Positions 10,265 through 17,205 of a DNA stretch of 64,000 nt are shown here, in pieces (position 1 is the first letter of the stretch; every line of letters starts with the position of its first letter). Position numbers and translations under genes: made by a program. The stretch lies in contig NZ_JAATJK010000001.1 of assembly GCF_011927785.1 (NCBI RefSeq), forward strand, positions 310,001 through 374,000. Reading direction: 5' to 3'. The notes beneath the pieces were generated by a model that searched no databases, had not been told where the DNA came from, and saw only the letters and a program-made list of their open reading frames with translations. The stretch is from Micromonospora profundi (GTDB lineage: Bacteria; Actinomycetota; Actinomycetes; Mycobacteriales; Micromonosporaceae).

Positions 10265-11445
10265 CTGATGTCCCCGTCCCGTTCGTAGAGGTGCTGTACC
10301 GGCCCGTGGTCGTACTCCCCGGGTGGTGGGCCGGTCGCCTCCGGCCCCTCCCGGTCGGGCGTGACCAGGCTGACCACCACCTCGTCGGGCCCGGAAACGA
10401 CGGTCAGCCGTGCCCAACCCCGTGCGTCGGCGAGATGCGCGGCGAGCGGGTCGGCCAGTTGGCGGCGGATCTCGACAGGCAACGGCGGTGGATTGCCGAT
10501 GGTGACCAGGTCGATCGGCAGTCCGTTGCGTTCGGCCAGGTCGGCGGCGGCCCGTAACTCGTGCAGCAGCGGATCGGGTACGTCGTCGGACTCCGCGATC
10601 ATGCGGCGTAACCGGGCCGCGGCCAGTACGCAGCGCCGCTGCACCTCCGGGTCGTCCGGGTCGGCCGCACCGTAGGCCAGCTCACCGAGGACCCGCCCCG
10701 CCGCGGCGCCGGCCAGGGCGAGCCGGTCACGGCGCTCCCGCAGGCCCCGCTCGGCCGCAGCCCGTTCGGCGGCCATCGCGTGCAATGCGGCAGCCGTGGC
10801 GGCCCGGTCACGGGCCAGCCCGACGATCGTCGCACCGCCCACGAAGACGGCCAGTTGCAGGGAGAAGGTGCCGTAGACGTACATCGTGAAGCGGGCCAGC
10901 GCGGCGGCGTCGGGGCCGTGGGTGAGCACGGCGACCAACGCGATCACCGTGTGCGTCGTCAGCAGGACGACAAGCCCGACGACCCGGCGGCCCCACAGCA
11001 TGAGCACGAAGAACCAGCCGAGCGTGCCCCACACCCAGTTCGCAGCGCCGAACAGGTGCCGCTCACCGACCGCCGCGAAGACCGCCGCGTCGGCGGCGAG
11101 CAGCAGCACGGCCAGCGGCCACGGCGGCAGCGGTGTGCCGCGCAGCAGGAGGACGCCGGCGACCGCGCCCGCCACGGCGACCAGCGCCCAGCAGCCGAGC
11201 ACGACAGCCGGCTCGGCGAACTCCGTGCGTACGCCGAGCACCGCGGGGAGGCTGATCGTTACATGCCAGGCCCATGCGATGCCGACGACGACGATCCGGG
11301 CTCCGCGATCGGACGCCCGCGCCACCGCCGCCGGTGCGGCGAGCACCCCCTCCCCGGGCTCCGGTGTCGCGTTCGACTGTTGCTGCCGGGTCGCCGCTCC
11401 ACGGGTGACGGTGTGGCCCGCTGGCACGTCGAGGTCAGCCGACAC
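10237..11445 (-). CDS. Degenerate histidine-kinase-like membrane protein
   Basis: The 402-residue protein starts with a ~45-residue polar leader. About five membrane segments follow between residues 48 and 210 (for example VVVGIAWAWHVTISLPAVLG and PLAVLLLAADAAVFAAVG), then a helical region (AAERAAAERGLRERRDRLALAG) where the dimerisation/phospho-acceptor helix should be. I see no convincing H-box histidine and no G-box. The C-terminal DARGWARLTVVSGPDEVVVSLV resembles an eroded ATPase domain. It overlaps the upstream kinase by 11 bases and the downstream regulator by 28. A pseudokinase that modulates the intact partner is my inference. Confidence 0.75.
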   Translation of the reverse strand: MSADLDVPAGHTVTRGAATRQQQSNATPEPGEGVLAAPAAVARASDRGARIVVVGIAWAWHVTISLPAVLGVRTEFAEPAVVLGCWALVAVAGAVAGVLLLRGTPLPPWPLAVLLLAADAAVFAAVGERHLFGAANWVWGTLGWFFVLMLWGRRVVGLVVLLTTHTVIALVAVLTHGPDAAALARFTMYVYGTFSLQLAVFVGGATIVGLARDRAATAAALHAMAAERAAAERGLRERRDRLALAGAAAGRVLGELAYGAADPDDPEVQRRCVLAAARLRRMIAESDDVPDPLLHELRAAADLAERNGLPIDLVTIGNPPPLPVEIRRQLADPLAAHLADARGWARLTVVSGPDEVVVSLVTPDREGPEATGPPPGEYDHGPVQHLYERDGDIRWAQTRWRK

Positions 11446-12613
11446 CGGGCCACTCCAATCGGATTCGGGTGCCCGCGCCGGGCGCGGACCGCACGTCGGC
11501 CCGCCCGCCGACCGCTGCCATCCGGCCGTGGATCGACTCGCGCAGCCCGTACCGGTGCGGTGGGACGGTGGCCGGGTCGAAGCCGGGACCGTCGTCGACG
11601 ACCTCGACCACGACGGTCATCGCGTCGCGGGTCAGCCGCAGCACGGCCCGCGCGCCCGGAGCGTGACGGTCCACGTTGGACAACGCCGCGTAGGCGCTCT
11701 CGGTGATCGCGTCGGCCACCCCGGCGGGCACCGCGCACGGCGCCAGGTCCATGTGCATCCGCAACTGGGGCAGCCGGTCGACCACCGTCCGCAGTCGACC
11801 GTCCAGGGACACCGGGCCGTCGCCGGGCGTCGGGCCGCTGTCGGTCAACGCCACGAGGGTACGCAGGTCGGTGGCGCACCGATCGCGGAACGCAACGGAC
11901 GGGCCAGCCACCGCGCCGAGCCCCACCATCGTCAGCGTGCCCAGCACGGTGTCGTGCAGGTCGCGGTTCTGCTGGCGTTCCGCCTCCCGTGCTGCCCGTG
12001 CGACCAACGACTCCCGGGTCAGCCGCTGGTGCTCGGCGAACGCCAGGTCCGCCCGACCGATCCGGCGGCGCATCACCACAGTCACCAACGCCGTGACGGC
12101 CGTCTGCACCAGCAGCGTCGCGGCGTGCGCCCGCGCCTCGGTGACGTTGCCGGCGGCGTGTGTGCCCGCGACGTACGCGGCGGTGACCAGCAGCCCTCCC
12201 GGCACCGACCAGCGGGCGGGAGCCGTGGCCTGCGCGTTGATCACCGTGGTGCTGGCCAACACCGCGATCCAGCTGCCCTCGCCGGGCAGCACCTCCGGTG
12301 CCACCATCTGGGGGATGAGCAGGCACGCAGCAACGGTGACCACGATGTCGCCGATGGCCAACACCCGGTTGATGCCGTGGCGCAGCGCGCGAACGCCGTA
12401 GAAGAGTGACCAGCCGGTCAACACGGCCACGCCGGGCCACAGCACCGCCGGCTCGACCGGTGAGGTACGTACCGAGAGCGCCACGGCCGCACCGACAAGC
12501 CCGCACGTCAGCCGCAGCAGCGCGGGCAGCGTGGTGAAGATGAGGCCGAACGCGCCACCTGCCGGGTTGTCCAGCGAGGGGGGCGGCACAGTGGGGGCGG
12601 TTAACGCCGGCAT
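11435..12613 (-). CDS. Sensor histidine kinase (HisKA_3-type, membrane)
   Basis: The ATG at 12613 gives 392 residues. Residues 20-185 hold about five membrane helices. The phospho-acceptor region is ERQQNRDLHDTVLGTL with H220. The ATPase domain shows an N-box (AYAALSNVDRHA) and a G1 box (DDGPGFDP), followed by GLRESIHGRMAAVGG as in NarL-type kinases. It should autophosphorylate and pass phosphate to the LuxR-type regulator encoded two genes downstream. It is the first gene of the operon; a 13-bp inverted repeat lies about 70 bases upstream of the start. The signal is unknown. Confidence 0.9.
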   Translation of the reverse strand: MPALTAPTVPPPSLDNPAGGAFGLIFTTLPALLRLTCGLVGAAVALSVRTSPVEPAVLWPGVAVLTGWSLFYGVRALRHGINRVLAIGDIVVTVAACLLIPQMVAPEVLPGEGSWIAVLASTTVINAQATAPARWSVPGGLLVTAAYVAGTHAAGNVTEARAHAATLLVQTAVTALVTVVMRRRIGRADLAFAEHQRLTRESLVARAAREAERQQNRDLHDTVLGTLTMVGLGAVAGPSVAFRDRCATDLRTLVALTDSGPTPGDGPVSLDGRLRTVVDRLPQLRMHMDLAPCAVPAGVADAITESAYAALSNVDRHAPGARAVLRLTRDAMTVVVEVVDDGPGFDPATVPPHRYGLRESIHGRMAAVGGRADVRSAPGAGTRIRLEWPGVG

Positions 12614-12681
12614 CGGGGGGTGTCCCTTCCGACAACGACCCGGTGCGGGTCCGCACGGCGGAGATCGACATCGGACAATAG

Positions 12682-12717
12682 CATGCGGACGGTGAGTGTT
12701 CACCCACCGTCCGCATG
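12682..12717. promoter_or_regulatory. Nested inverted repeat upstream of the kinase operon
   Basis: CATGCGGACGGTG (12682-12694) is repeated exactly in reverse complement at 12705-12717. The centre GTGAGTGTTCAC (12692-12703) is itself palindromic. It sits 69 bases upstream of the kinase start and 175 bases before the divergent lipoprotein gene. I infer an operator, probably for the co-encoded response regulator. A small hairpin repeat is the alternative. Confidence 0.55.
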
Positions 12718-12891
12718 GTGTCATTACGTCGTTGCTCTGCGCTATCGGCCGTTGATCCCAGCGGTCGCCGTGCGGATGGCGAAGACCGCAGGCCGAGGCG
12801 GGTATGTCGCTCCGACGCACTACCTGTTCCAGTGGGAACCCGGCACCGTCACCGCCCGTCTGAATTGGTGACAGAGGGGTGGTGGGCCGGG

Positions 12892-13884
12892 ATGCGCTCG
12901 CGGGCAACGATAGTGGCGGCGGCGCTGCTCGGCGTGGCGCTGAGCGGTTGTGCAGGCACCGACACCGGGCCGGACGGAGTGGATACTCCCGGCCCCGCCC
13001 AGATCGTCGACAAGTGGACGTCCTGTGCCGAGGACGCACCGCACGCCGGCGCCGTGCTGCCCGCCCCGCCCCCGCCGGGCGGATCGGCGTCCCCGGTGTC
13101 GGACGAGCCGGCGGCCGGGCGCATCGACCCCGCGTTCACGCCGTTCACCGCAGTGCTCTGCGGACAGCAGATCCGGCCCGGCCCCGCCGGCGGCACGGAG
13201 CAGGTGGCCACCGAACGACGCGCCGACGACATCGACTCCCTGCTCGCCGCGCTGCGCCTACCTGACCAGCGCGGCGACGAGGAGGTCGCCTGCACCCTCG
13301 ACCTGGTCATCCCGCCCTGGGTGGCACTACTCGACCAACAGGGGCGTTGGCTGCGGCCACACCTGCCTGTGGACGGGTGCACCAAGCCCCGCCCGGAGGT
13401 GCGCGCGGCGTTGGACGGGTTGCGCCTGACCACTGTCGCCACACGTACCGTCAGGCAGATCGAATCTCCGGCGGCCGAGGCCGCAGGCTGCGACCAACAG
13501 TGGTCGGACATGGTCTGGGCGCAGGGGACCGACGGCCGCCCCGAACCGCCCGCGCCGGGCGCCGGGCCGCTGCGGCTCTGCGTCTACCGGGTGCCCGCCC
13601 ACGAGCGGGGCGGCAGCAAGCCAGCCGGTGACTTCGCGTACGGCGGGGCGCTGCCGCCGGATCGGCAGGCGAACATCCTGCGGGCGCTTGCCACGACCCG
13701 GCCGGCGAAACCCTGCGGCACCCCGGCGTCCCGTTTCGCTGTGCTCCGACAGCTGGACGGCAGCGGAGCGGAGTCGTACGTCGAACTCGACGGCTGCCGG
13801 CCTATTCTGGTCGTGCCGCCGGGCGGCGGGTCACGGCTCGGGCAGGGCGACGCCGCGTTGACCGCGCTGCTCGGGCCGATCTGA
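12892..13884 (+). CDS. Hypothetical secreted lipoprotein
   Basis: The ATG at 12892 gives 330 residues with a lipoprotein signal MRSRATIVAAALLGVALSGC (lipobox cysteine C20). A Pro/Asp-rich linker follows, then a cysteine-bearing extracellular region (cysteines in WTSCAEDAP, AVLCGQQI, EVACTLDL, VDGCTKP, AAGCDQQW, RLCVYRV, AKPCGTP and LDGCRPI) suggesting several disulfides. No known domain is recognised. Like many actinobacterial lipoproteins it is probably anchored to the outer face of the membrane. It is divergent from the two-component operon and convergent with the next lipoprotein gene. Confidence 0.8.
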   Translation: MRSRATIVAAALLGVALSGCAGTDTGPDGVDTPGPAQIVDKWTSCAEDAPHAGAVLPAPPPPGGSASPVSDEPAAGRIDPAFTPFTAVLCGQQIRPGPAGGTEQVATERRADDIDSLLAALRLPDQRGDEEVACTLDLVIPPWVALLDQQGRWLRPHLPVDGCTKPRPEVRAALDGLRLTTVATRTVRQIESPAAEAAGCDQQWSDMVWAQGTDGRPEPPAPGAGPLRLCVYRVPAHERGGSKPAGDFAYGGALPPDRQANILRALATTRPAKPCGTPASRFAVLRQLDGSGAESYVELDGCRPILVVPPGGGSRLGQGDAALTALLGPI

Positions 13885-13929
13885 GCCGTCCCTTTCCGGT
13901 CTCCGGCCGCCCGTCGGCGCGGCCACGAC

Positions 13930-14823
13930 TCAGCGGATCGGCAATGCCGCCGGGCCGCCGTTGGCGATCGACCGCTTTACCGTTTCGCCGCCGGACCAGA
14001 AGTAGCAGCGCACACCCCGGTCGCCGCGCGCCCACAGATTGGGGGAGGGGAGGCGGTACGCCGTTCCGGTGCGGTAGCGCAGGTTGGCGTCGTTGGGAAC
14101 CTTGGCGTAACGGGCGACCAGAGTGCGGCAGGCGGGGTGGATGGCTGCCTCGTCGCGGACGGCGTCCTGGTAGGAGCGGTCCGGGGCGGTCCAGATGCCG
14201 ACGTACTCGTACTGGTGCGCGGTGGTGCAGCCAGCCGGTCGCAGCCGGCCCCACTCGTCCTCGTTCATGCAGCCGTACGTCAGCGGGGAGCGGCTGCCCA
14301 CAGCGTTGCGCAGCGTGCCGGCCCGGTGGATGGCCCGGTCCGTGTCGCCGTTGGCGCCGTCCACCTCGTCCAGTTCGAAGATGTCGCACCGGTACCACCG
14401 GCTGCCGCCCGCCCAGCCGGCCGGTGACGTCGGCGCGACCTGCACGGAGAGCCGGGCGCTGCGCCACTCACCGCCGACGAAATCCTTGGCGCGGGTGTCG
14501 CAGTCGGTGAAGATCGCGCGCATGGCTGCTGACTCCACCGTCGGCGGGGCGCTCCGCGCGGCCAGGGCGCCCGTGAAGGTGCCGACGTGGAACGTCTCCA
14601 CCAGGTGCGTCTTCGCGCAGTCCACAGGGGCGTAGCTGCTCAGATATGCGGTCGGCTCGGGGATGACATGGCACTCGCCGGCCTGCGGCGAGAACTGCTT
14701 CGCCTGGGCCATCGGTCGCCAGTCGTCGGCCAGGTCGCCGTCCGTGCCGGCCGGCGTGCCGCAGCCCGCCGATGCCACAGTGATGAACGCAGCCGCGAGC
14801 GCTGCCGTTAGATGCCGTCGCAT
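13930..14823 (-). CDS. Septum-formation-domain lipoprotein
   Basis: The 297-residue protein begins with a lipoprotein signal (MRRHLTAALAAAFITVASAGC, lipobox SAGC). It then has repeated Cys-containing units: AGECHVIP ... PVDCAKTHLVETFHVG, and later LTYGCMNEDEW ... PAGCTTAHQYEYVGIW. This C-x-x-x-H-x-x-E/Y pattern is that of the 'Septum_form' family of actinobacterial surface proteins, whose function is not well defined. GGGGAG lies seven bases before the ATG at 14823. It is convergent with the preceding lipoprotein gene. Confidence 0.8.
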   Translation of the reverse strand: MRRHLTAALAAAFITVASAGCGTPAGTDGDLADDWRPMAQAKQFSPQAGECHVIPEPTAYLSSYAPVDCAKTHLVETFHVGTFTGALAARSAPPTVESAAMRAIFTDCDTRAKDFVGGEWRSARLSVQVAPTSPAGWAGGSRWYRCDIFELDEVDGANGDTDRAIHRAGTLRNAVGSRSPLTYGCMNEDEWGRLRPAGCTTAHQYEYVGIWTAPDRSYQDAVRDEAAIHPACRTLVARYAKVPNDANLRYRTGTAYRLPSPNLWARGDRGVRCYFWSGGETVKRSIANGGPAALPIR

Positions 14824-15010
14824 GTGAAATCTCCCCGTGGCCCCCGTGCCGACGCGCGCAGCATATGGCACCGGAGTGACGAGCAGGGACCTGCTTCCGG
14901 CCAGGTTCTCGCTACTCCTGACCAGCCACGTGGACGTGAGTTGCCGGACCGCCGCTGGCCTCGAAGAACGAGGGTCAGCGGCGGTCGCGCGGCGCGTTCT
15001 CGGCGGCGGA

Positions 15011-15430
15011 TCAGCCGGCGAGCTGTCGCCGTACCGTGTCGGCGTCCATCAGGTACCACATGTCCTTGAACTTGCCGTCCTCGATCCGGTAGAAGGCGGT
15101 CTCGGCGAACTTCACCGACTTGCCGGTGGGCGCGAGGCCGCTCCACTCCCGGACCGGTGTCCCGGTGTCGATGAGGCGGGCGGCTACCCGGTCGCCATCG
15201 ACGACGAGGTCCTGGATCTCCCAGTGGAAGTCCGGCACCGCGTCGACGTGCTTGTAGAACTCGGCGACCATGTCGGCCATCTTGACCGGGGTGCCGTTCA
15301 TGATCACCTCCTCGTGGGCGAACTCGGCCATCCGGGCGAACTCGCGCTTGTTCGCCAGTTCGACGTAGCGCAGGTAGAAGTCGCGCAGTTCCTCGGTCGT
15401 CATGCCCGAACGTGTCGCGGTGGTGCTCAT
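15011..15430 (-). CDS. SnoaL-like / NTF2-fold polyketide-cyclase family protein
   Basis: The 139-residue protein has the NTF2-like pattern of SnoaL ester cyclases and related proteins (EELRDFYLRYVELANKREFA ... VPDFHWEIQDLVVDGDRVAARLIDTGT ... AFYRIEDGKFKDMWYLMD). Members close rings in polyketides, bind small hydrophobic ligands, or act as hydratases; the substrate is unknown here. GGAAGATC precedes the ATG at 15430. Two TetR-type palindromes lie 85-134 bases upstream, so the gene is probably under TetR-family repression. Confidence 0.85.
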   Translation of the reverse strand: MSTTATRSGMTTEELRDFYLRYVELANKREFARMAEFAHEEVIMNGTPVKMADMVAEFYKHVDAVPDFHWEIQDLVVDGDRVAARLIDTGTPVREWSGLAPTGKSVKFAETAFYRIEDGKFKDMWYLMDADTVRRQLAG

Positions 15431-15514
15431 GATTGATCTTCCGTTCTGCTGGTGTGGACTGGTTGGCCCCGGTCGGTCGTTCGGCCGGAGCGGCCCCGCG
15501 TGTCCATGTTTTGT

Positions 15515-15564
15515 ACCGATCGGTTGCCTGCAAGCCAACCGTAGCAGTTTCTGTACCGATCGGT
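15515..15564. promoter_or_regulatory. Two TetR-type operator palindromes
   Basis: ACCGATCGGT occurs at 15515-15524 and again at 15555-15564, each within TGTACCGATCGGT, with centres 40 bp apart (about four helical turns). Such palindromes are typical TetR-family sites. They face the SnoaL-like gene on one side and the membrane/XRE genes on the other. No TetR gene is adjacent; the nearest is 5 kb away at 20768. Confidence 0.65.
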
Positions 15565-15624
15565 AGGTGAGTCGGGTCACCACGCGTGCCGCTGCGGGAG
15601 TGCGTGTCGAGGATGGTTGACGTG

Positions 15625-15656
15625 ATGTAAGGGATGTTTTACATTGGGCCATGTAA
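15625..15656. promoter_or_regulatory. ATGTAA/TTACAT half-site cluster upstream of the membrane/XRE module
   Basis: ATGTAA at 15625-15630, TTACAT at 15639-15644 and ATGTAA at 15651-15656 form alternating inverted half-sites, with a perfect ATGT-TTT-ACAT at 15634-15644. The AT content is unusual for this genome. The cluster lies 29 bases before the membrane-protein start and is a good candidate operator for the XRE repressor encoded with it. Confidence 0.55.
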
Positions 15657-15684
15657 ACAATTCTTGACACGGGGGGAGTGGGCG

Positions 15685-16158
15685 ATGATCCGCGACGCCA
15701 ACCGAGAAGACCGGGTCGCCATGACGTTCGGGCAGCGGAACGCATGGGTTTCCGCCGTCGTCATGCCTGCGGCATCCATCGCGTACCTTGCCGTGGTCCT
15801 GCCCCGGCTGGGTGACCGGCCCGCCGCAGAGGTCTCCTGGGTGGGGCCGATGCTGTGGACGATCGGCGCGACGGTCGTCGGCACCATCGTGGGGACCATC
15901 CTCATCTCGATCGCGGCAGCCATCACCAACCGCGACGTGGAGTCCAAAGGGGACGTGAGAGACAAGCAGATCGACCGCTACGGCGACCGCCTGGCACAGG
16001 CCATCACCGCCTTCGGTGGCGCTGTCGTCCTGGCGCTGGTGATGTTCGAGGTGGATCACTTCTGGATCGGCAACGCCCTGTTCGTGATCGGCGCCATCGG
16101 AGCGACGTGGGGGGCCGTCGCGAAGATCCGCGCGTACCACGGTGTCTTCAATGGTTAA
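15685..16158 (+). CDS. Four-helix membrane protein paired with an XRE regulator
   Basis: The ATG at 15685 follows GGGGGGAGTGGGCG and gives 157 residues with four predicted membrane helices (about residues 18-38, 50-75, 105-122, 128-145). The cytoplasmic loop after helix 2 ([23 protein letters not shown]) resembles the DERD-type loop of DUF2178-like proteins that are commonly encoded with small XRE repressors. The next gene's ATG overlaps its end by eight bases. I infer a membrane component that controls the repressor. The ligand or stress sensed is unknown. Confidence 0.75.
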   Translation: MIRDANREDRVAMTFGQRNAWVSAVVMPAASIAYLAVVLPRLGDRPAAEVSWVGPMLWTIGATVVGTIVGTILISIAAAITNRDVESKGDVRDKQIDRYGDRLAQAITAFGGAVVLALVMFEVDHFWIGNALFVIGAIGATWGAVAKIRAYHGVFNG

Positions 16159-16369
16159 GCCGACCCGCGTCACCAACCGGATCCGCGCTCTTCGGTTCGC
16201 CAACGATGAGATGACCCAGGCCGACCTGGCCGAGCGCGTCGGTGTCACCCGGCAGACGGTCATCGCCATCGAGCAGGGGCGCTACTCGCCGTCGCTGGAG
16301 ATGGCGTTCCAGATCGCCCGGGCGTTCGGCGTGCCACTGGACGAGGTCTTTCAATACCCCGACGAGTAG
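16151..16369 (+). CDS. Small XRE-family HTH transcriptional regulator
   Basis: The 72-residue protein is almost entirely an XRE helix-turn-helix ([46 protein letters not shown]). The type is the compact YozG-like repressor without an effector domain. Its ATG at 16151 overlaps the stop of the membrane-protein gene, so the two are coupled and presumably form one regulatory unit. The ATGTAA/TTACAT cluster in front of the pair is the likely autoregulatory site. Confidence 0.9.
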   Translation: MVKPTRVTNRIRALRFANDEMTQADLAERVGVTRQTVIAIEQGRYSPSLEMAFQIARAFGVPLDEVFQYPDE

Positions 16370-16404
16370 GCGAATCGGGCCGACATGGCAACGAGAGGAC
16401 GATC

Positions 16405-17097
16405 ATGAGCAGTCGTGGCAGGTCGAGGGTCTGCGTCGTCGGAGCCTCAGGAAAACTCGGTAGGTACATGGTCCGGCACGCGCTGGACAAGGGCTACGAG
16501 GTCGTCGGCGTGTGCCGTGCGGGCAGCGTGGGAAAACTGGACGAGTTCAAGGGCCGCATCACAGTCGTCGCGGGGCCGACGAACGATCGTGACGTCATCG
16601 GGCGGGCGGTCGCCGGCTGCGACGGTGTGCTCACCGTCCTGGTCCCCTGGGGTGTGCACGGCTACTCGACGGGCACGGCGCGGGCGGTCCTGGACCACGC
16701 CGACCCGGGAGCACGCCTGGTCTTCTCGTGCGGCTGGCACGTCACGCGCGACGGCCAGGACGTCTACCCGTGGAGGCTCAGGGCGTTCGTCGCGGCCTTC
16801 GGTGTGCTCGCGCGGCTGGCCCGCTTCGCCGACATCCGCGACCAGGTGCAGGCGTGCCGGCAGATCTTCGCCAGCGACACCCGGTGGACGGTGGTGCGCG
16901 GCAGCGACCTTGAGGAGGGCGACAGCCAGGGCCTACCCGTCTGGAGCCGGCACGTGGGCGATCCCGTACTCAAGAGCAACATCACGCGCCGGGTGGACTT
17001 CGCCCTGTTCATGGTGGACGCGCTGACGAACGACGAACTGGTCCACGAGGCACCGGCGATCGTCGGCTGCCGGACACCCTCGGCGCTGGCCGCATAG
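16405..17097 (+). CDS. NAD(P)-binding Rossmann protein (NmrA/SDR-like)
   Basis: The 230-residue protein has an N-terminal dinucleotide-binding motif GASGKLG (residues 13-19) and an NmrA-like layout (FKGRITVVAGPTNDRDVIGRAV ... VLTVLVPWGVHG). It lacks an evident Tyr-x-x-x-Lys catalytic pair, so it may be a redox sensor or an atypical reductase rather than a classical SDR enzyme. GAGAGGAC precedes the ATG at 16405. It is on the same strand as the XRE gene with a 35-base gap, so it could be the third gene of that operon. A palindromic repeat element begins at its stop codon. Confidence 0.8.
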   Translation: MSSRGRSRVCVVGASGKLGRYMVRHALDKGYEVVGVCRAGSVGKLDEFKGRITVVAGPTNDRDVIGRAVAGCDGVLTVLVPWGVHGYSTGTARAVLDHADPGARLVFSCGWHVTRDGQDVYPWRLRAFVAAFGVLARLARFADIRDQVQACRQIFASDTRWTVVRGSDLEEGDSQGLPVWSRHVGDPVLKSNITRRVDFALFMVDALTNDELVHEAPAIVGCRTPSALAA

Positions 17098-17162
17098 GCC
17101 CTTCCTGCGCAAGGAAGGGCCCCTTCTTAACGCCTGGTGCATAAGAAGGGGCCCCTCCTAAC
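17097..17162. repeat. GGGGCCCC palindromic repeat element (copy 1)
   Basis: Two overlapping perfect hairpins are visible: 17097-17106 with 17112-17121, and 17117-17129 with 17142-17154 (GGGCCCCTTCTTA arm). Bases 17110-17162 match 43991-44043 inside the cysG-type gene at 45 of 53 positions without gaps. The element lies between the end of the NAD(P)-binding gene and the 3' end of the SARP gene and could also terminate transcription of either. Confidence 0.85.
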
Positions 17163-17205
17163 CGCGCGAACCGCACCCGACCCCTCTCTGGGCTGCGGCT
17201 GCGCG

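Noticed and set aside
10237..11445. Frameshifted normal kinase
   Set aside because: The frame is continuous for 402 codons with normal codon bias and overlaps both neighbours tidily, so an intact but divergent protein is more likely.
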